Shown here one piece after another: positions 1-14,700 of a stretch of DNA of 64,000 nt. The notes under the pieces were generated by a model, which saw nothing but the letters and a program-made list of their open reading frames with translations, did no database searches and had not been told where the DNA came from. Made by a program: the position numbers and the translations under genes. Source of the DNA: Anas platyrhynchos (lineage: Eukaryota > Chordata > Aves > Anseriformes > Anatidae). The stretch spans positions 62,429,501 through 62,493,500 of the forward strand of contig NC_092589.1 in the NCBI RefSeq assembly GCF_047663525.1, given 5' to 3'. Within the stretch, counting starts at the first letter, position 1; the number at the start of each line of letters is the position of its first letter.

Positions 1-2329
1 CAGAAAAACATTCTGCATCGTAAAGGTTTTTGTAGAGGGCAAGTTACTTTTACCCATTTCTCACCCTATCTCCAGCCAAAGTCTTGCTCCCCAGCCCAGA
101 TGGGTGAGATGAGTATTTCCAAGCACCTCCAGGTAATAAATAGTTCAGAACAGCCAACCAAGCGCCACTACTCAAAAGTACAAAAGATGCATATATCAAG
201 TTTTAAGTGCCTGTAGAAAGTATGGTGAGACAATTCTAGGGGTTCAGAAAGAGAACAAGCTATGGCATTTCAACTCCAATGGAAGAAAATTCTGTGGTAT
301 TGTGACAACCGAATAAGAAAAAGTTTGCTGTTTTTTTGTTGCCTTCCACAGATTCTGTGTTGGACTTTCAAAGGATGGGGCTATCACATGGTTACCTTAC
401 ATCAATTGTGAACTTTCTAACTACCTACATGCGCCACTATGACTTCAGGAAAAAAATACAAATATGATGCAAATAAGCACTAAGTGATTTCTGGATTGTA
501 AGGTCAAAGTGTTTCTAAGATATCTGCAAATATAGTGTAAAATAACATAAGATACATATTCCCAAATGTGCTAAGCATTTCAGAATATCCTGGATTTCCA
601 CACGGAAAAGTGTTCTTAAAGCAATTTTCTTAGTATGTTTTTATCTTGCAGAATTGGCAATGGAGGTAGACTCTATTTGTAGTATTGCTCCAAGGCTTGA
701 ATTCTACATATGATTTGAATCTGAAATATATTTTTAAAGTTGCTGCAGACATGACATAAACAAGGCTTGTGTGCTTTTAAAAAATAAGTCTTCTTCTAAG
801 ACTTGACAGGCTTTTGTGACAGGCTGGTAACAAGTATCTGTTCAAAGGCTAATAAATATTCATATCTGGTTTTGTAGTTTCCTTTTTTTAAAATACAGAA
901 TTAACAAGCTTTCTGCCAACCATTTTCTTCTTACAACAATGAGCACTGCATTAGTAAACTGTATGCATGCACTGAGAGTTCATAGCCCCATTTCATTATG
1001 TGAGCCATAGCTCGTGCTGATCACAGTACAACGCTGCTACATCCCATACTATGTCCTTCTGTTGCACACATGGACTTTGTGGAAATCTGATTCCACAGGC
1101 TTTACTGGATTATTCATTACTTGCATGTAATTATTAATGAGAGGAAGACAAGGTCTGGAAAGTAATTATACTGCTGAATGTGCATCTGCACTGAAAAGAG
1201 CAAGTAGTTAGAATGAAAACTATTTCACCGCCTGAACATAATTGGTTGTTTAGCCAAAAAATGAAAGGTTTTTCTCCACAGTTTTAATTTCTCTTTAGAA
1301 GTTTCTTTTATTACCTCTATTTATGCATCATGCTTTGCATACATGAATACTTTATTATTATCCTTTTGTTGAAATCAGGATCAATGTCAAGTATTCTTCC
1401 TTTTTGGGGAGGGTAAGGCTGTTCAAGGGGCAGCATCTGTGAAAATGATTTATTTTTATGGCTTTTTCTGGAGGCAGACAGGACAAGATCAAGGTAGTTC
1501 TCAGGGACTTTTTTTTAACTTCACAGCTGTAATATATGCCACAAAATATATCATCAAAATATGGCTCAACAAAGGAACTCATGGCTGTCGTTCTTTGGAA
1601 CTGATAAATAGTTTTAAAATTTCCTAACCCTGTGATAAGAAAGCAATTCTTTTCTTCCTGTTGCTGTGTGGGGGATTCTGAAGTTACATAAATGGAAATA
1701 TTTGCCCTGAAATACCCCATTACGCGTCTTAATATTATAAGTGGTGACTAGATGGAGTTCTGATGACATACTTAAAATAGTGCTTTTAAGAGTAATTACT
1801 GATTTTTCTCCTGAAGCAATACATGTTCTGCCTTTTATTATGGTTTGATAATAACTGCTCACTCTTGATCTCCTTCCTCATTCCCCCCCACCCGCCCACT
1901 TCCAATAGGAACTTGTGTCATTTGTGTTGCTTCTTCCTCAGCTCCAGCCTGATTTTACTCCCGGCCAGCTGACAGGTACTAAATGTTGTGACAATATCGC
2001 TGCTCAGCTCTCCTGTTACTCTGATACTGTTCCCGTACCTTGCTATAGGCTGTGCAGGGGATTAGCCACCTTGCTTGTTCCCCCACTCCGAAGCAGCAAT
2101 GCCGATTGCCCTTTGTCATGGATTAATGCTTGTGCTTACAAGGCAAAGCAGCAGCCCTACAGTAGCTGCCAGTCACACCTGAAGAGTCTTAGAGAGCAAA
2201 GCTGGGCCACAGCGGTTGTGTTTTCAGGAACTGCAACCAGCTCAGTCAGCTGTAGCGAAGCACAGTCCCTGGAGCCCATCCATCCCTTACTGCCAGAGCT
2301 CCGCTTGGCTGCCCGGACAGGGAAAGGCC
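1..2329. other. 5' flank with no recognised gene
   Basis: AT-rich sequence upstream of the SLC18B1 promoter. Short open frames occur on both strands near 1.36-1.86 kb but resemble no family I know and lack convincing splice context. RPS12, the expected divergent neighbour from human synteny, is not visible here. I see no CR1 or LTR sequence in this stretch. Confidence 0.5.
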
Positions 2330-2770
2330 CTTTTGGGGCTGCACTGCTTGCTTCGCCAGGCCCAGCGCGCAATGCCCCCGAGACACCCATGCCATGTGCG
2401 GCCCCAGCTGGTCATCCCGGTGCCGGTTACACCCGCAGGCACCGCGGGGCGCTTGCACCAGGGCGCGCAGGAGGCGCCCCGCGGCCGGAGCATGCTCAGT
2501 GGCGGCGGCCGCCGGGGCCGCGGCTCTGTCCCGGCCTCGCCTTGCCCGAGCGACGGCGCCCGGCCGGTGGCCGCTGCCTGCCGGGGAGGCGGCGGGGGCT
2601 CGCCATGGGCAGCCGGGGCTCGGACGGCGCGGGGCCGCCAGGTGGGGGCGAGGGGCGCTGCGGGGGGGGTACGGGACGGGACGGGAGCAGGCAGCCCGAG
2701 CGGGGCTGCTGTGTGCCCTGCCGGCAGGTGCTGCCCCTCTGCCTGCCGTAGCGAGGGGGTCGGAATGGGG
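2330..2770 (+). promoter_or_regulatory. CpG-island promoter and 5' UTR of SLC18B1
   Basis: An abrupt switch from AT-rich DNA to very GC-rich, CpG-dense sequence covers the region upstream of the first coding exon, exon 1 itself and the start of intron 1. No TATA box is evident, as is usual for broadly expressed CpG-island promoters. Long open frames on both strands here follow from the base composition. The transcription start cannot be placed exactly. Confidence 0.75.
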
Positions 2771-5700
2771 GTTGTGAGCAGGATTGTCAGCCCCGCTTTG
2801 CAAACTGTGCTGCCCTCTCGCCTCTTGTAACGCATCCGCATGCCATTTCGCGTTTTAAGAAGACAGCACGGCGGCAGCGCTGGGCGAGGAGTCGAGGAGG
2901 CTCACCAGAGAGCAGCTCTTCACCATGGTGGCAACAGCTTCTATAAACTTCAGTTCGATGATCTGCTATTCCATCCTGGGACCTTTTTTCCCTGCGGAGG
3001 TAAACAACTTAGCCTGCTATTCTTTAGATTTTTATTTTTTTTTTTTTTTGCATGCTGAAACTTCTTTTAAAAGGATTGTGGCCACCACGGGACCTTTATA
3101 GCTGTGGACAAGCAGAGTTTTACTCTTCAGTTATGGGAATTCGCAGTGGCAGCGTGATGCTGTCCAGAATAGCTCAGAGCGCATGTAACAGTGACCTGGA
3201 TCCTGGCCATGGACTAATTTCATCGTCCCCATGACCGTAAAGGAGACAGCAGAGTAACGATACGAGAGGGTGTATTTGCTTGGTTTCACGTGTGCTCTGT
3301 CTTTCTGACAGGGCTTTGCTCAGCAGCCATTTCCTGCAGTCACCTCTGTGAGTGTAGCTTCTCTGCCCTCTCAGCTCTGAGAGTCGGGTCTCCTAGTTGA
3401 CATCCAGCTCTTAGTATGGTAAATCACAAATCACTGTGGGTTATGCAGACAGGATAGATTAGAGATAGAAATTAAGTATTTTTTTTTGCCTAGTGTTGCA
3501 TAACAGTTTGGTGGTAGAGTTGAGATTAAAACTTGAGCTGTGTCCTGACTTGCGTTTCAGTACCTTAATCGCTCAAGGACTTTTTATTCATATCACCTTC
3601 GTTGTTAACTCATGCTTGGCCATCATTCGCTGTGTTAAACTTACTGACCTGGTAGCTGCAGGAAAAAATACGGTCGCTGTTCATGTTGAGTGAATGCAAT
3701 GCTTAAATATGGGATGAAAAAACCTGCCATTATGCCTTTGCAACAGAAGTTCATTTCTCTCATGGTGAAGTTGTTCCCTGTTATTACCAAAAATATGTTA
3801 ACATTATTTTTGCTGTAAATATTCCAATGTACTGCGTGTACCTAAGTGTGCTGTACCAGCTGTCTAAGTCAAAAACTTGCCTGGCACTTTTTATCACAGA
3901 ATATCACTACTAGGAAGGGACCCACAACGATCATTGAGTCCAACTCATGGCTGCACACAAGACCCTACAGAAATCAGACCTTATTGTCTGAGAGCATTGT
4001 CCAAGTGCTTTTTGAACTCTGTCAGGTTCAGTGCCGTGACCACTGCCCTGGGGAGCCTGTCCTAGTGCCCGACCACGCTCTGGGTGCAGAACCTTTCCCT
4101 AACCCCCAGCCTGACCCTCCCCTGTCCCAGCTCCATGCCGTTCCCTTGGGTCCTGTCGCTGTCCCCAGAGAGCAGAGCTCAGCGCCTGCCCCTCCGCTCC
4201 CCTCGTGAGGGAGCTGCAGGCCGCCATGAGGCCTCCCCTCAGCCTGCTTGGCTCGGGGCTGAGCAAACCAAGGGACCTCAGCTGCTCCTCATACGTCTTG
4301 CCCTCCAGACCCTTTAGATGAGGACAGCAAAGATGATGAAGGGTAGACACGATACAGTGAAGTTAACAGACTTCTGTGTTCACTGCTTTCACGTTGTGTG
4401 AGGGATCAAATCTTTGTAGGTAGCTCCACTGCACACCAGCCAGAGTGATCTGTATGAAGTCTGTTCACCTGGTCGGTAGTACAGCAAACCACAGAGTGTT
4501 TCCACTCGTTGCAGAATTAATGTTACTTTTCCTTTGATCACGTATAGCTTAAATAGAAGTGGAAGGTGTCTTTGAATTGTTGCGGTGTTACCCTGTGAGC
4601 ACCTACTGCCTTTGAGAAAGAAAATTGGTTTGTAACTGCACTGATAGAGATAAAAAGAATGTGTGCAAAGCATGAATGTTATTCACCTGAGGAATTTGCC
4701 TCCATCTTTACTGGTTGTGATCTTTTTTTGCAGGCAGAAAAAAAAGGTGCCAGTAACACGATTGTTGGCCTGATTTTTGGATGTTTTGCTTTGGTCAATT
4801 TCTCGACTTCTTTAATCTTGGGAAATTATGTAAGTATAATTGCAGCTGTGACTTATTTCTGTGATGACACAGGTTGCTACATGAAGATAGTTCTCTAAGG
4901 GTGAGAAAAGAGGTGTCTATTCAGTAGTACTCTTGGAAGGTTGTCTGCAGTAATTGGAGTCTGGCCAGTCAGTCTGAATTTGACCTAGATCTTGTCAGCA
5001 AAATTTCAAAATTGCTCTTCTACAGTTTTTGAAGGCAATGTAGGATGGCTGACATGCAACTTTTTTTTTTCCTCTGGTTAACTGTTTTGTTTGCTTCAGA
5101 ATAATCTGCTCATCAGTTCTCCTTCAATATACCTCTCTTACCCCCAGCCCACATTTTATTTATTGCACATATTTATATACTTTGTTTGATTTGACTGTGT
5201 TCTTAAGGTTTTCTTTTTCCTTTAGTCTGCTGCACCCTTCTTCTTTTCTGGTATGTTGCCTTTTTCTTAACATTTCCTCCTATTACGACTCTGCTGCTTA
5301 GCTCAGTTTCACCTTCCACTTCATCCAATCGCAACCTGAGATAGACATCTCCATTTTTTTCAGCTTCAATTTTTACGCAGATTCAGGATTTTTTTTCTGT
5401 CTGGAGCGATTATAGATAAATTATATAACAACTTCTTTGGCTGGGCAGTCTCCTTTCACCCCATGGTGAAAGGTTTGTTCCTGGTGATGAGGTGGCTCAT
5501 CAAGGTGCCACACAAGTGCCATTGGTAAGTCCATTGTGGGTGCTTATGATGGCATTCAGCTATGGTACACCCTCACTGAGTACTTCACAAGAGAGAGAGC
5601 GAGTGAGATCCGTCCTCACTTGAAGGCAGGTGAAGTGAACAAGCCTTTATCAACAGAGGTGGACAGTCCAGCAGGCAGAAAACTTGAGTGTTTCAGTGAA

Positions 5701-8700
5701 ACTTGGCAGAATTCAGGTTTCAGTAATAATGTCTGAAACACAGGGGACTCTGTTCAGGCCTGAACAAGAAAAAACGTCTGAAATACCTGCTTTCCTTAGG
5801 GGATGTTACAGCATGGAATTAGAACCTCAGGTGTACTTTGTTACTGGATTAAGTTAGTTTTATGGCATGCCTCTCATCATCTTTCACTCTCTAGTGATGG
5901 AGTCTGAAGTGGAGGAAGATGGGGCTGTTTTTCTGGCAATAAATGACGAGGCCTGAATTTACCATGTCCCCTATTCCAAAACTTCCTGCTATTAAAGGCC
6001 TCAATAAATTTGTTTTAAAATTGGCTTCCATAGGCTTGAGCCATATACGTGACAGGTATTGCTGACTTGGCACTGCTGACAGTACTGGAGGGGGAATGTA
6101 TTACTTCTTCCTTGTAATGAGGAATGCTGCTGCAATCCACTGCCCTGAAGAAGCTGCAGCATGCAGCTGTGAAATAGTTAACTGCACCATTGTCTTACCA
6201 TTCTGAAAACTGGGTTAAGTCACTTAACCAGTTAGAATATTTTTAGGTTCAGTGTTGCGCGAAGGCACACAGGCAGGAGAATTGTCTCCAGATCTTCTAG
6301 TTAGGCTATAAAATGCCAAAAATGTTTTGACTTCTTAACAATAGCTTTGAGGAATTTTTGAAATAGGCTTGAAATAATAACGTGGAAACAATATTTAATT
6401 TACAGCTTACGCAGATTGGTGCAAAATTCATGTTTGTAGCAGGGATGTTTGTTTCAGGATGTGTGACAATTCTGTTTGGGTGAGTAAAAAAATTTTTTTT
6501 TTTTTTTACATTTGTCTTCTAATTACTTTAATTCATATGAAAATATGTTTTCAAAACACAACTGGAAATATTTGAGCATCATTTAGGTTTTGCTTAGGTC
6601 ACTTAGTTTTTTGCATCTTTACTTTTTATCTCTGCTTTGTACAGCGCAATGAACTCTTTTCCATTTCAGTAGGTTTCAAGGCTTGTTTTCCCCTTGAAAG
6701 CCAAGGGGAAAGTTTCTCTATATAAAAATAACTTCCACAGTTAATGAACTGTAAGAAATCTGTCAAAGTCTAGCAGTAAGGGAACTACTTAGTGTTTTAA
6801 TTGTTGCTTTCTTAATAAAGCAGCACTGAACACAGATGACAAGATTCACCTGTCAGCCAGTGAGGCTAAGCCACTCATTTTAGCAAAATAAAAACTTTAT
6901 TAAAAACTAAATGAGCTCTTATTAGGTAGCTGTAATTCAATACATCAGACTCCTTGCATAGTTGCTTGGAAAAGCGATGAAATACAACAGAAGGTGGTAC
7001 TGGTGTTTTTCATGGCTTGGGAGGTCACTACCCTTTTTCATTCCCTTTTCCAACACCAAAGACGGGGTAAAGGAGAAGGCTGTCTGAAATGGTTTGATAG
7101 TTTGAATGACTTTAGTAATATGATTCAAAATGATGTAGCAATAGGCAGTATTGGGTGTCTTGTAACTGTGTTCTTTAGTAAGAAGTTATGTTTCAGATCC
7201 TTTAGTGGATGACTTCCTGCATCTGGAGAGGTCTGTATTAACTGTTTTTTTTCTTCACAGAATTCTGGACAAGGTGCCAAATGGTCCAATGTTCATTGGT
7301 TTTTGCTTTTTGGTAAGAGCGATGGATGCAATAGGTTTTGCAGCAGCAATGACAGCATCATTTTCAATCCTTGCAAAGGCATTTCCTAATAATATAGCTA
7401 CTGTCATGGTAAGTTCCAAAAGCGATGTTACAGCTGAGTTCCCACAATACAATGAATTTGCTATAGGCAGCCTAAAACCAGGAGGATAAAATATGCTGTT
7501 TCCTATGCAAGCGTATTCGAAGTTGTCACGTGGTTTTTCTTCATAATCCAGAATTATAATCCTAAAACAAGTTTAGACCTTAGCATAACTTCAGCTGAAT
7601 ATAAATAATCAAAGCAGTGCATGCTGCATATGTTTTGAAGACGGCTGGCTGAATCAATGGTAGTAGTCATTGGTTGAAACCAGGCTATTAAAACACTACC
7701 TAGCTACATAGGTTATCTATCTAATACCCAGACTTCAAAATAAATATAATTCACACAAATGGTAGCACAGTAAAAATGATACATAAGTGAAAAGTGTGTT
7801 GTAATTAAGGTCTCCTTAGGAATACAATTTGAAATGTGACACAGCTGGTGGCTTGGTAGCTACCTTGATTCAAGACAAGATCAAGACAGAGTAATATCAA
7901 AAGACAGGTCACTTTAAATTGATAGTCCATTTGCCGTATTATATACCATGAAGTGTGTTCTACATGAGAATAAAACCTCTTCAGATTCATCTGTGTAGAA
8001 TCCCTTTTCTTGAAGGGACATGTTGGAGAGTTCTAGGTATTGTGAGCTGTGTTTGTAGTGATTGCAGAGGCAGGAGTCAGAAGGAGAAGCTGATGAGTTG
8101 CAGCAAGTTGCATCCTATGGTAAAACCATGAAGTCTGAGTGAATGGATGAGGGATTTTATCCTCAGTTCCCACTGCCCTTCATGATAGTGCTGAAAAGTG
8201 AAGAGCACTTCTCCACACCTTACCATTTTGGTATTGTTTTTCAGCCCACCTTTTATCTATCCATACCCTAAAGAACATGTTGGAGAGTTACTAAATGCAG
8301 CCACATCAGCCATGTTGAAGTGGGAAATTCAGCAACTGTCAACGTCCTCCCTCGATGGGAGGGATACATATACTGGAGAACACAGACAGGATCACTTTAT
8401 TAGAATATCAGGTGTACCTTGTCCTCCCCTTACCTGTAATAATGCAGTACCACAGCACCTCCTCCACTTGCATTAATTCATTAACTCAGAAGGGCTTAGA
8501 TGGTGCATAGCCAGATTTGAACTGAAGTCTCACTGATCATAAATATTTTAGTTCTAGAACAACACAAGTAAAAGCATTATTTGGATGAAATTATGTTAAT
8601 TTATGGGTACTCCATGTGTTGAAGCTTACCAAAATTTCTCAGATCTGTCCAGAAATGTTGAGGACTAGCTAGTTAACTGCTGTTATTACTTATTTCCTTT

Positions 8701-11700
8701 CCTGCTGGGAAAGGAATAGGCTGGGACCCTAGGCTAAAGAACTTGGCTGTTACTGACAGCACCCTCTGTAGGGGCATTTGTCCCGTCTGATTTGTGTCAG
8801 TAAAAGTAGATATTCAACATTAATGTGTAGATTAATCTCTATGCTATCTTTGTGAGTCCTGTAAGTTACCAAAACTTTACCTGTGAGCAGCTATTACCAC
8901 CAGGTGTTACTTGTTAAAAGGGGGCAGTCCAAGCACTGATTAATCCCGTGTTGAGGCAGGTGGTGGTAACTGATGTTGTAACACAAAATTTAAATGTAGT
9001 TGCATTATTGTTCTTTTAAAGTCCGTATCTTATAAAAGATAACAGATTACTTTGACTATAATTTAATAATCTGAGTTTTCCCTGCAGCAGTTTCACTGTT
9101 ATTTCCTGCCCCATAGTCAGCAAATCCAGCCAGTCAGTTGTGGAGAGGAACCTTTAACTTGATGCATTCATCTCATGAAATAATGACTCATCCGGGTAGG
9201 CTCGTTCAAGATCCACTCCACCACAAAGGCTGTGGGATCATCTCTCCTTTCCCACGTGCTGAGTGGGAGAGATGATGACTTCAGCCTGGGTTAGCCTACA
9301 GATGCTTCCCATCAGTAGAGCGTTTGTTTTACCTCAGGACTTGGACACATAGGTGATAGCTATGTGGCCAACCCTGCAGTGGGTTTGGGTACAGGTGGTT
9401 CACCTCAGTGAAGCAGAAGAGATAATTGCTGTCCCACAGAAAACTTTAAATTCTATTTGCTGTCCCACCTTTTAAAGTCTGCACTGGCTGTTATCTCCTG
9501 TAGCAATCAAGTGCCTCTCTCTTTTACTAGCCTGACCACGTTATATTGCTCCTCAGAGAAGTGGTTTGCTTTTTATTGTTACATTGGAATTTCTCAGCAT
9601 ACTGACTTCTGTTTTCTTTTTCATCCTTTAGGGTAGCCTTGAAATTTTTACAGGGCTTGGACTAGTGCTTGGCCCACCTTTAGGTGGCTTTTTATATCAA
9701 TCCTTTGGTTACGAGGTCCCTTTCATTACGCTGGGATGTGTGGTATTGGTCTTAGTACCTATGAACATGTGCATGCTACCAAAATACGGTAAGCACCTTT
9801 CTTCCTGCCTCCTTTGTTTACCTTCATTTCTTGACTATAAGTAGTCTATATATACATGTGTATATATATAACACTCCTTTAGAAAATTGTCAGCTTCTGG
9901 AGTCTTATCCAACTCAAAGGGTTAAATTAACTTGTGATCCTGATCAGGCCCATGTTTTAATACTAAATAATGCATGCAGTTGACCTGGAATTAATCCAAC
10001 ATGTCATGTCTGTCTCTAAGATGGACAAACACTAAGAACTCTGGAAGTGAGCTGAGAGAGATTTTTGGTTTGTTTTATCTTCTCAGCTTCAGGGTCTGTG
10101 AAGCATCGGTTGTATCATCTGGTTGTTGTAGCTATTTGAAGATTGAGATTGGTTTTGCCTAGAACAAGAGAGTTTCACATGTTTGAGGGGTTAATGGTGT
10201 GTAGGGGGAACAATTGCAGGAAGAACAAAAGGGGGTTATTTGCACTGAATGATGCCTGATCAAATTAACATGAAAGAATGTTAAAATTAATAAGTGAGGT
10301 GTTTAACTGAAGTGCTGGAGTTCATACACCTTTGAATAGATTTTATGTGATCTTGTTTGGACAAAATGTTAACTTAAAGGTAAGTCTTCGCAGAGGATGG
10401 CAATTGAAAGGTTCCAATTCTGTTAGTCTTCTCTAGGAGAAACTTTAAAATAGATGTTTTTCTCCTCTTTTTTTTTTTCCATATAAAAGTCTTGGAGATT
10501 AACTTCATATATACCATCATTGACAGAAAATTTACGATGGTTAACCAGATGATGCTAATGCTTTCTTTTTTTTTTTTTTTTCTAAGTGCTGAAATTATGC
10601 AGAATAATGATGTTATTGGCCAGTTTGAAGCTGCATTAATAAATGTTAGCTCTGAGCTAGTAGATGCTAATAAATGAACATTAGTTTTATGTATAATACT
10701 CTTGAGATTACATTTGACTATTAAAGCACCAACAGCAGCAAGAAGAGAGCCTGATTTAGAAATGACATCTAACAGAGAGATCTGAAAGAAGCTTCCTGTC
10801 TAGAATACAGATGGAACATGTAGGCGACCTGAATGAGTAGTTGCTTAAAGAATGAGATTTGAATAAGTAGTTGCTTAAAAATTCAAACAGATCTCAACGT
10901 ATAAATAACAATAGTTTTATTTTCAGGGTATGTTTCTCTTGCTGAATATGAATATTTCATCTATGAGGGATGTACTAAGAGATTTTATTCCCCCCCTTTT
11001 GTTTGTTTTAAAATGAAATGCGTCTATAAGATTTTCCTTTTAAAAGAGCTAGCAGAGAAATAACTGCGTTTTCACATACCTAGGAATAGTAAGTGCTTTT
11101 GTTCTAGTTGAGTGGGGATACATGCAATTGTTGGAATCTAAGTTGTGTATTTCTCTTGTATTCACTTATCAAATTTGGTTTTTAGAATATAAAACAAGCA
11201 TAATAGTCGAATACTGACTTTCTTTTGTTTGTTAAATTGCAAGCTTAATAGGACTAGAAAAGAGGAAATGCTGATTTTATTTATTTCATTTGAAGCTTAT
11301 GCCGCTGAAAAGAATGTGACTTTTTTCCCTCCTCCTTTTCTCCTGAAACAGATTCAACCCCTAGCAAGGAGTCCTTTTGGAAGCTCATTCTTCTGCCAAA
11401 AGTCTTACTTCTCTGTCTTACTATATTTTCTCTAAGTGCATGCTTGGGCTTTTTGGATCCCACAATGTCTCTGTTTATTCTAAAAAAGGTAAGTCTTGCT
11501 AACATGCAAGAAAGTCCTGACTTGCAGTGAATAAGTGGTAAAAATTATAGCTTAGTATCCCAAACAACATTGTCTTATCTAGCTGAAATGGTTTAATTAG
11601 CTATTAACTTAATTTGATTTTCACAGTGCTGATAAATCAGTTTCCATTTACGCCATTTGTTGCCACAGGGTCTCAGTAACTTTGAGTACATTTTGGGGCT

Positions 11701-14700
11701 TTTAAATATTTGCTTCTTCCTCTTTAATTGGCTTTCAACTGCAGAGATTATTCTCTGAATGGGCAATTTTTATAAACTAGGGACCTTTTCCTCCTTTCTG
11801 AAAGCAACTTGTGTAAAGTTGCAACAGTCATTGGCAGTGGTGTATCTCTTGATGGGGACCTAGGTTTTGGGGAGCATAGCATCACAGCCTGTCCTTCTCA
11901 CAACAATGCCAAAGTGAAATTGGTTGCAACTATGTAGCCTGCTAGCTGGGTTCTTCAGCTCTCATTAGAGACAAGCTTTTTATTTGCTTTTAATTAATTT
12001 CAGTATTTGTATTTATTTATATATAATTTTATTTATCTTCCTAATACTGTTTAAGGTAATGAATTTCAAGTAAACGGTTTATGATTCTCTTCCTGCCTGA
12101 AATTAAGCAATGCTTATTGAGTGGTTTACTTATTAATTGTTTTTCTAGGGAATAGCATTTCACAGTTTGTAGTACTACTGCTATGTTTTCCGGGTCTAGT
12201 TCAGCACTAAGAGCACCCATCCAGGATGGGGAGGAGGCTTGGTTCTAACCTCTTGCACCCGGACAGACGTGAATGTATGTCTTCTGACACCCAGGCAGGA
12301 TCTGTAATTATCCCACTGTAGAACAGTGTGCACTGGCATGGCTCGTTTGCTTTCTCTCTCCTCTGTGCTAGCAGATACTTGCTGTGAAATGACTGCAGCC
12401 TTCTTGGCAAGTGTTCTAACCACAAAATTAGAGTCGTTATTGTGTTCTTGCATATAGCAAGGAAATAGTGAATATTTATGTAGTCTGTGCCACATGAAAC
12501 ACCCTGGAATACCTTGTAACTGGTAGTTAAAACCCTAATTTGAGAGTCTAGCATGCATTTTATTCGTTATACATTTTGTTTCAATATAGAGATGTTGCTG
12601 CATTAGGAAAATGGAGGCCTCGGGGTATTTGCTAAAAGCCTCTTACTCAATCTCCTAAAAATCCTTCTTTGGTTGAAAAGCCATCGTTGTGTTTTGCAGC
12701 ACTGCTTTCTTCTAAGGTGCCCTGATTAGCAGTGAATGACTGCAGTGTTTATGCTTTTCTAAATGAAAATAAAACTGAAGATTGGAAAGGTAAAGACTAA
12801 ATCCGCCTAAACTTCAGTGTGTCAAGTGTCACCTTCAAATTTGGCAGCTATCAGTGTTAGAACCCAGTTGTGCTGGTGTAGGGACGTAGCATGGTGTTTG
12901 TGCCTTGGTCAGGCCTTATCTGAGTTCAGTCACGTGAGACTTTGCTGCTCCATGTACAGAAATGGAAGAAAGCTGGATCTCTGCTGATGACTTCAAATAC
13001 TTGCAAACTGTGTGTGGTATCAATAAAATACATAAAATCATGCACAGATGGCAGTTATGTGTACTATAATTCTTTGCTTGCCCTTTAATGAATGTAACAT
13101 ACATGTGTTGTTGTGTTTTTTTCCTTCTCATAGTTCAAACTTCCAGCTGGTTATGTGGGCTTGGTATTCCTAGGTCTGGCACTCTCGTACTCCCTGTCTT
13201 CTCCCCTTCTCGGCCTCATAAGTGACAAACTGCCAGTGAGTACTATCCTGTGTAGTGGTAGTAGCGCACTCGGTACGTTTAGTTGGAACTGGAGGGCTTC
13301 CCATATGGAAGCAATGTTGGCCTGCTGCTGTAAGGGATTTGTGTTTCAGGATCTTGCATGTCTGCTAAATACTGCCAACTTAAAGGTCGTGTTTCCAGCC
13401 AATGTGGAACAGATAATGGGAAAGCATTTTACAGTTGCTCATGCTTTTGTCCGCACCTAATTTTATCTTCTCCTGAGAAGAGGAGCAAGATGCATCTAAA
13501 AGTGTCTGGGTGACAGCCACTGCTAATTATCAAGGAAAACCAGACTTGGAAGGTGTGCATGAACGGTGGTGCCAATTCTCTTGACTTTTTTTTTTTTTTG
13601 CCACCACCTGTCGGAAACTAATAATGGCCTTTGTATATGAGAATTGCATGCAGTGCTGTATTATATTTCTTATGCGAAGGAAGAGTAAGACCTGAAATAT
13701 TTTGCTGACAGAGCAGCACCATTACTCAGTATCCTGAAATCTCCGTATTAAGCAGTGATTGCATTGGTGGTGATTGCAATGGTGGTCTCTAGAGGAGCAA
13801 TACTTCTTGGATTATTAGGAAAGACAAAATTGTTGTGTTAAATATTCACATTTTTAAACTGCTTATCTCTTTCTTTTCTTTCACAGCACCTCAGGAAATG
13901 GCTGATGGTATCGGGAAGCTTAATAACAGCCCTGTGCTTTTTCATGTTAGGACCTGCTCCTGTGCTGCACATTGAAAGGTACAGAACTGCCTCTTCTTGA
14001 ACCTGTCTCCGTAGGTGATGTCTTAGTGATGGGTGTCATGATTATAATCATATTTGTCTACAAGTCTATAATTTAGTACCTTTGACCAAGAAACTGTGTG
14101 TGGTTTTGTTTGTTTAATTTTTGTTTGTTCTTTGTTTGTTTGTTTTTTGTTTTGTTTTTTACTTCTATTATGATATAATAACCGTAAATCAGTGGAAGCA
14201 TCTGAAAATTGAGGCATAGCTAAGGTAGTGTCCTGGTTTCAGTTAGAACAGAATTAATTTTCTTCCTAGTAGCTGGTGGAATTTCTACGACAGGTAGAAA
14301 TGGCAGCTTCTTGAAATGCATCCTTCTCCTCAGCATTTTGTTATGTTGTTTGCCTATGTTAATGGATGTGGCGGAACAAGTACTGCTTTATAGTTTCCTT
14401 GCCTCCCCATTCTGTTACACTGTAGCAAACCAAAATCCTCTTTCTGTCTTACTTCTCACTTTTCTCAATTTCATCAGTAGTTATTAACTGTGGGTTTTGT
14501 TTGCGTGGCTATGCAGTACTGTTGATTTTTCTTCTTTCTTTATAGATTACTGAGCTATAGTTTTGTTTTCATCTAGCCAAGTAGAGACTATGTGTATTTC
14601 ACCTGAACTCTGCATTGCCATAATCTTTGAGTTAATTCACTGCAAAACCCTGCTATGTTTAGAAAAGAGCTGATTAGTCCTCCTGTCTTGGGTTATATAC

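Noticed and set aside
1915-2751. 278-codon open frame over the SLC18B1 promoter
   Set aside because: GC-driven open frame with no protein-family signal apart from the SLC18B1 start inside it; it reads through the exon 1 donor.
2157-2841. Overlapping minus-strand open frames of 77 to 185 codons
   Set aside because: They lie in the CpG island and are composition artefacts opposite exon 1 and intron 1.
3846-4350. Open frames of 62 to 120 codons on both strands
   Set aside because: They fall within an antisense CR1 fragment.
13155-13460. 101-codon open frame as a separate gene
   Set aside because: It is SLC18B1 exon 8 reading into its intron.
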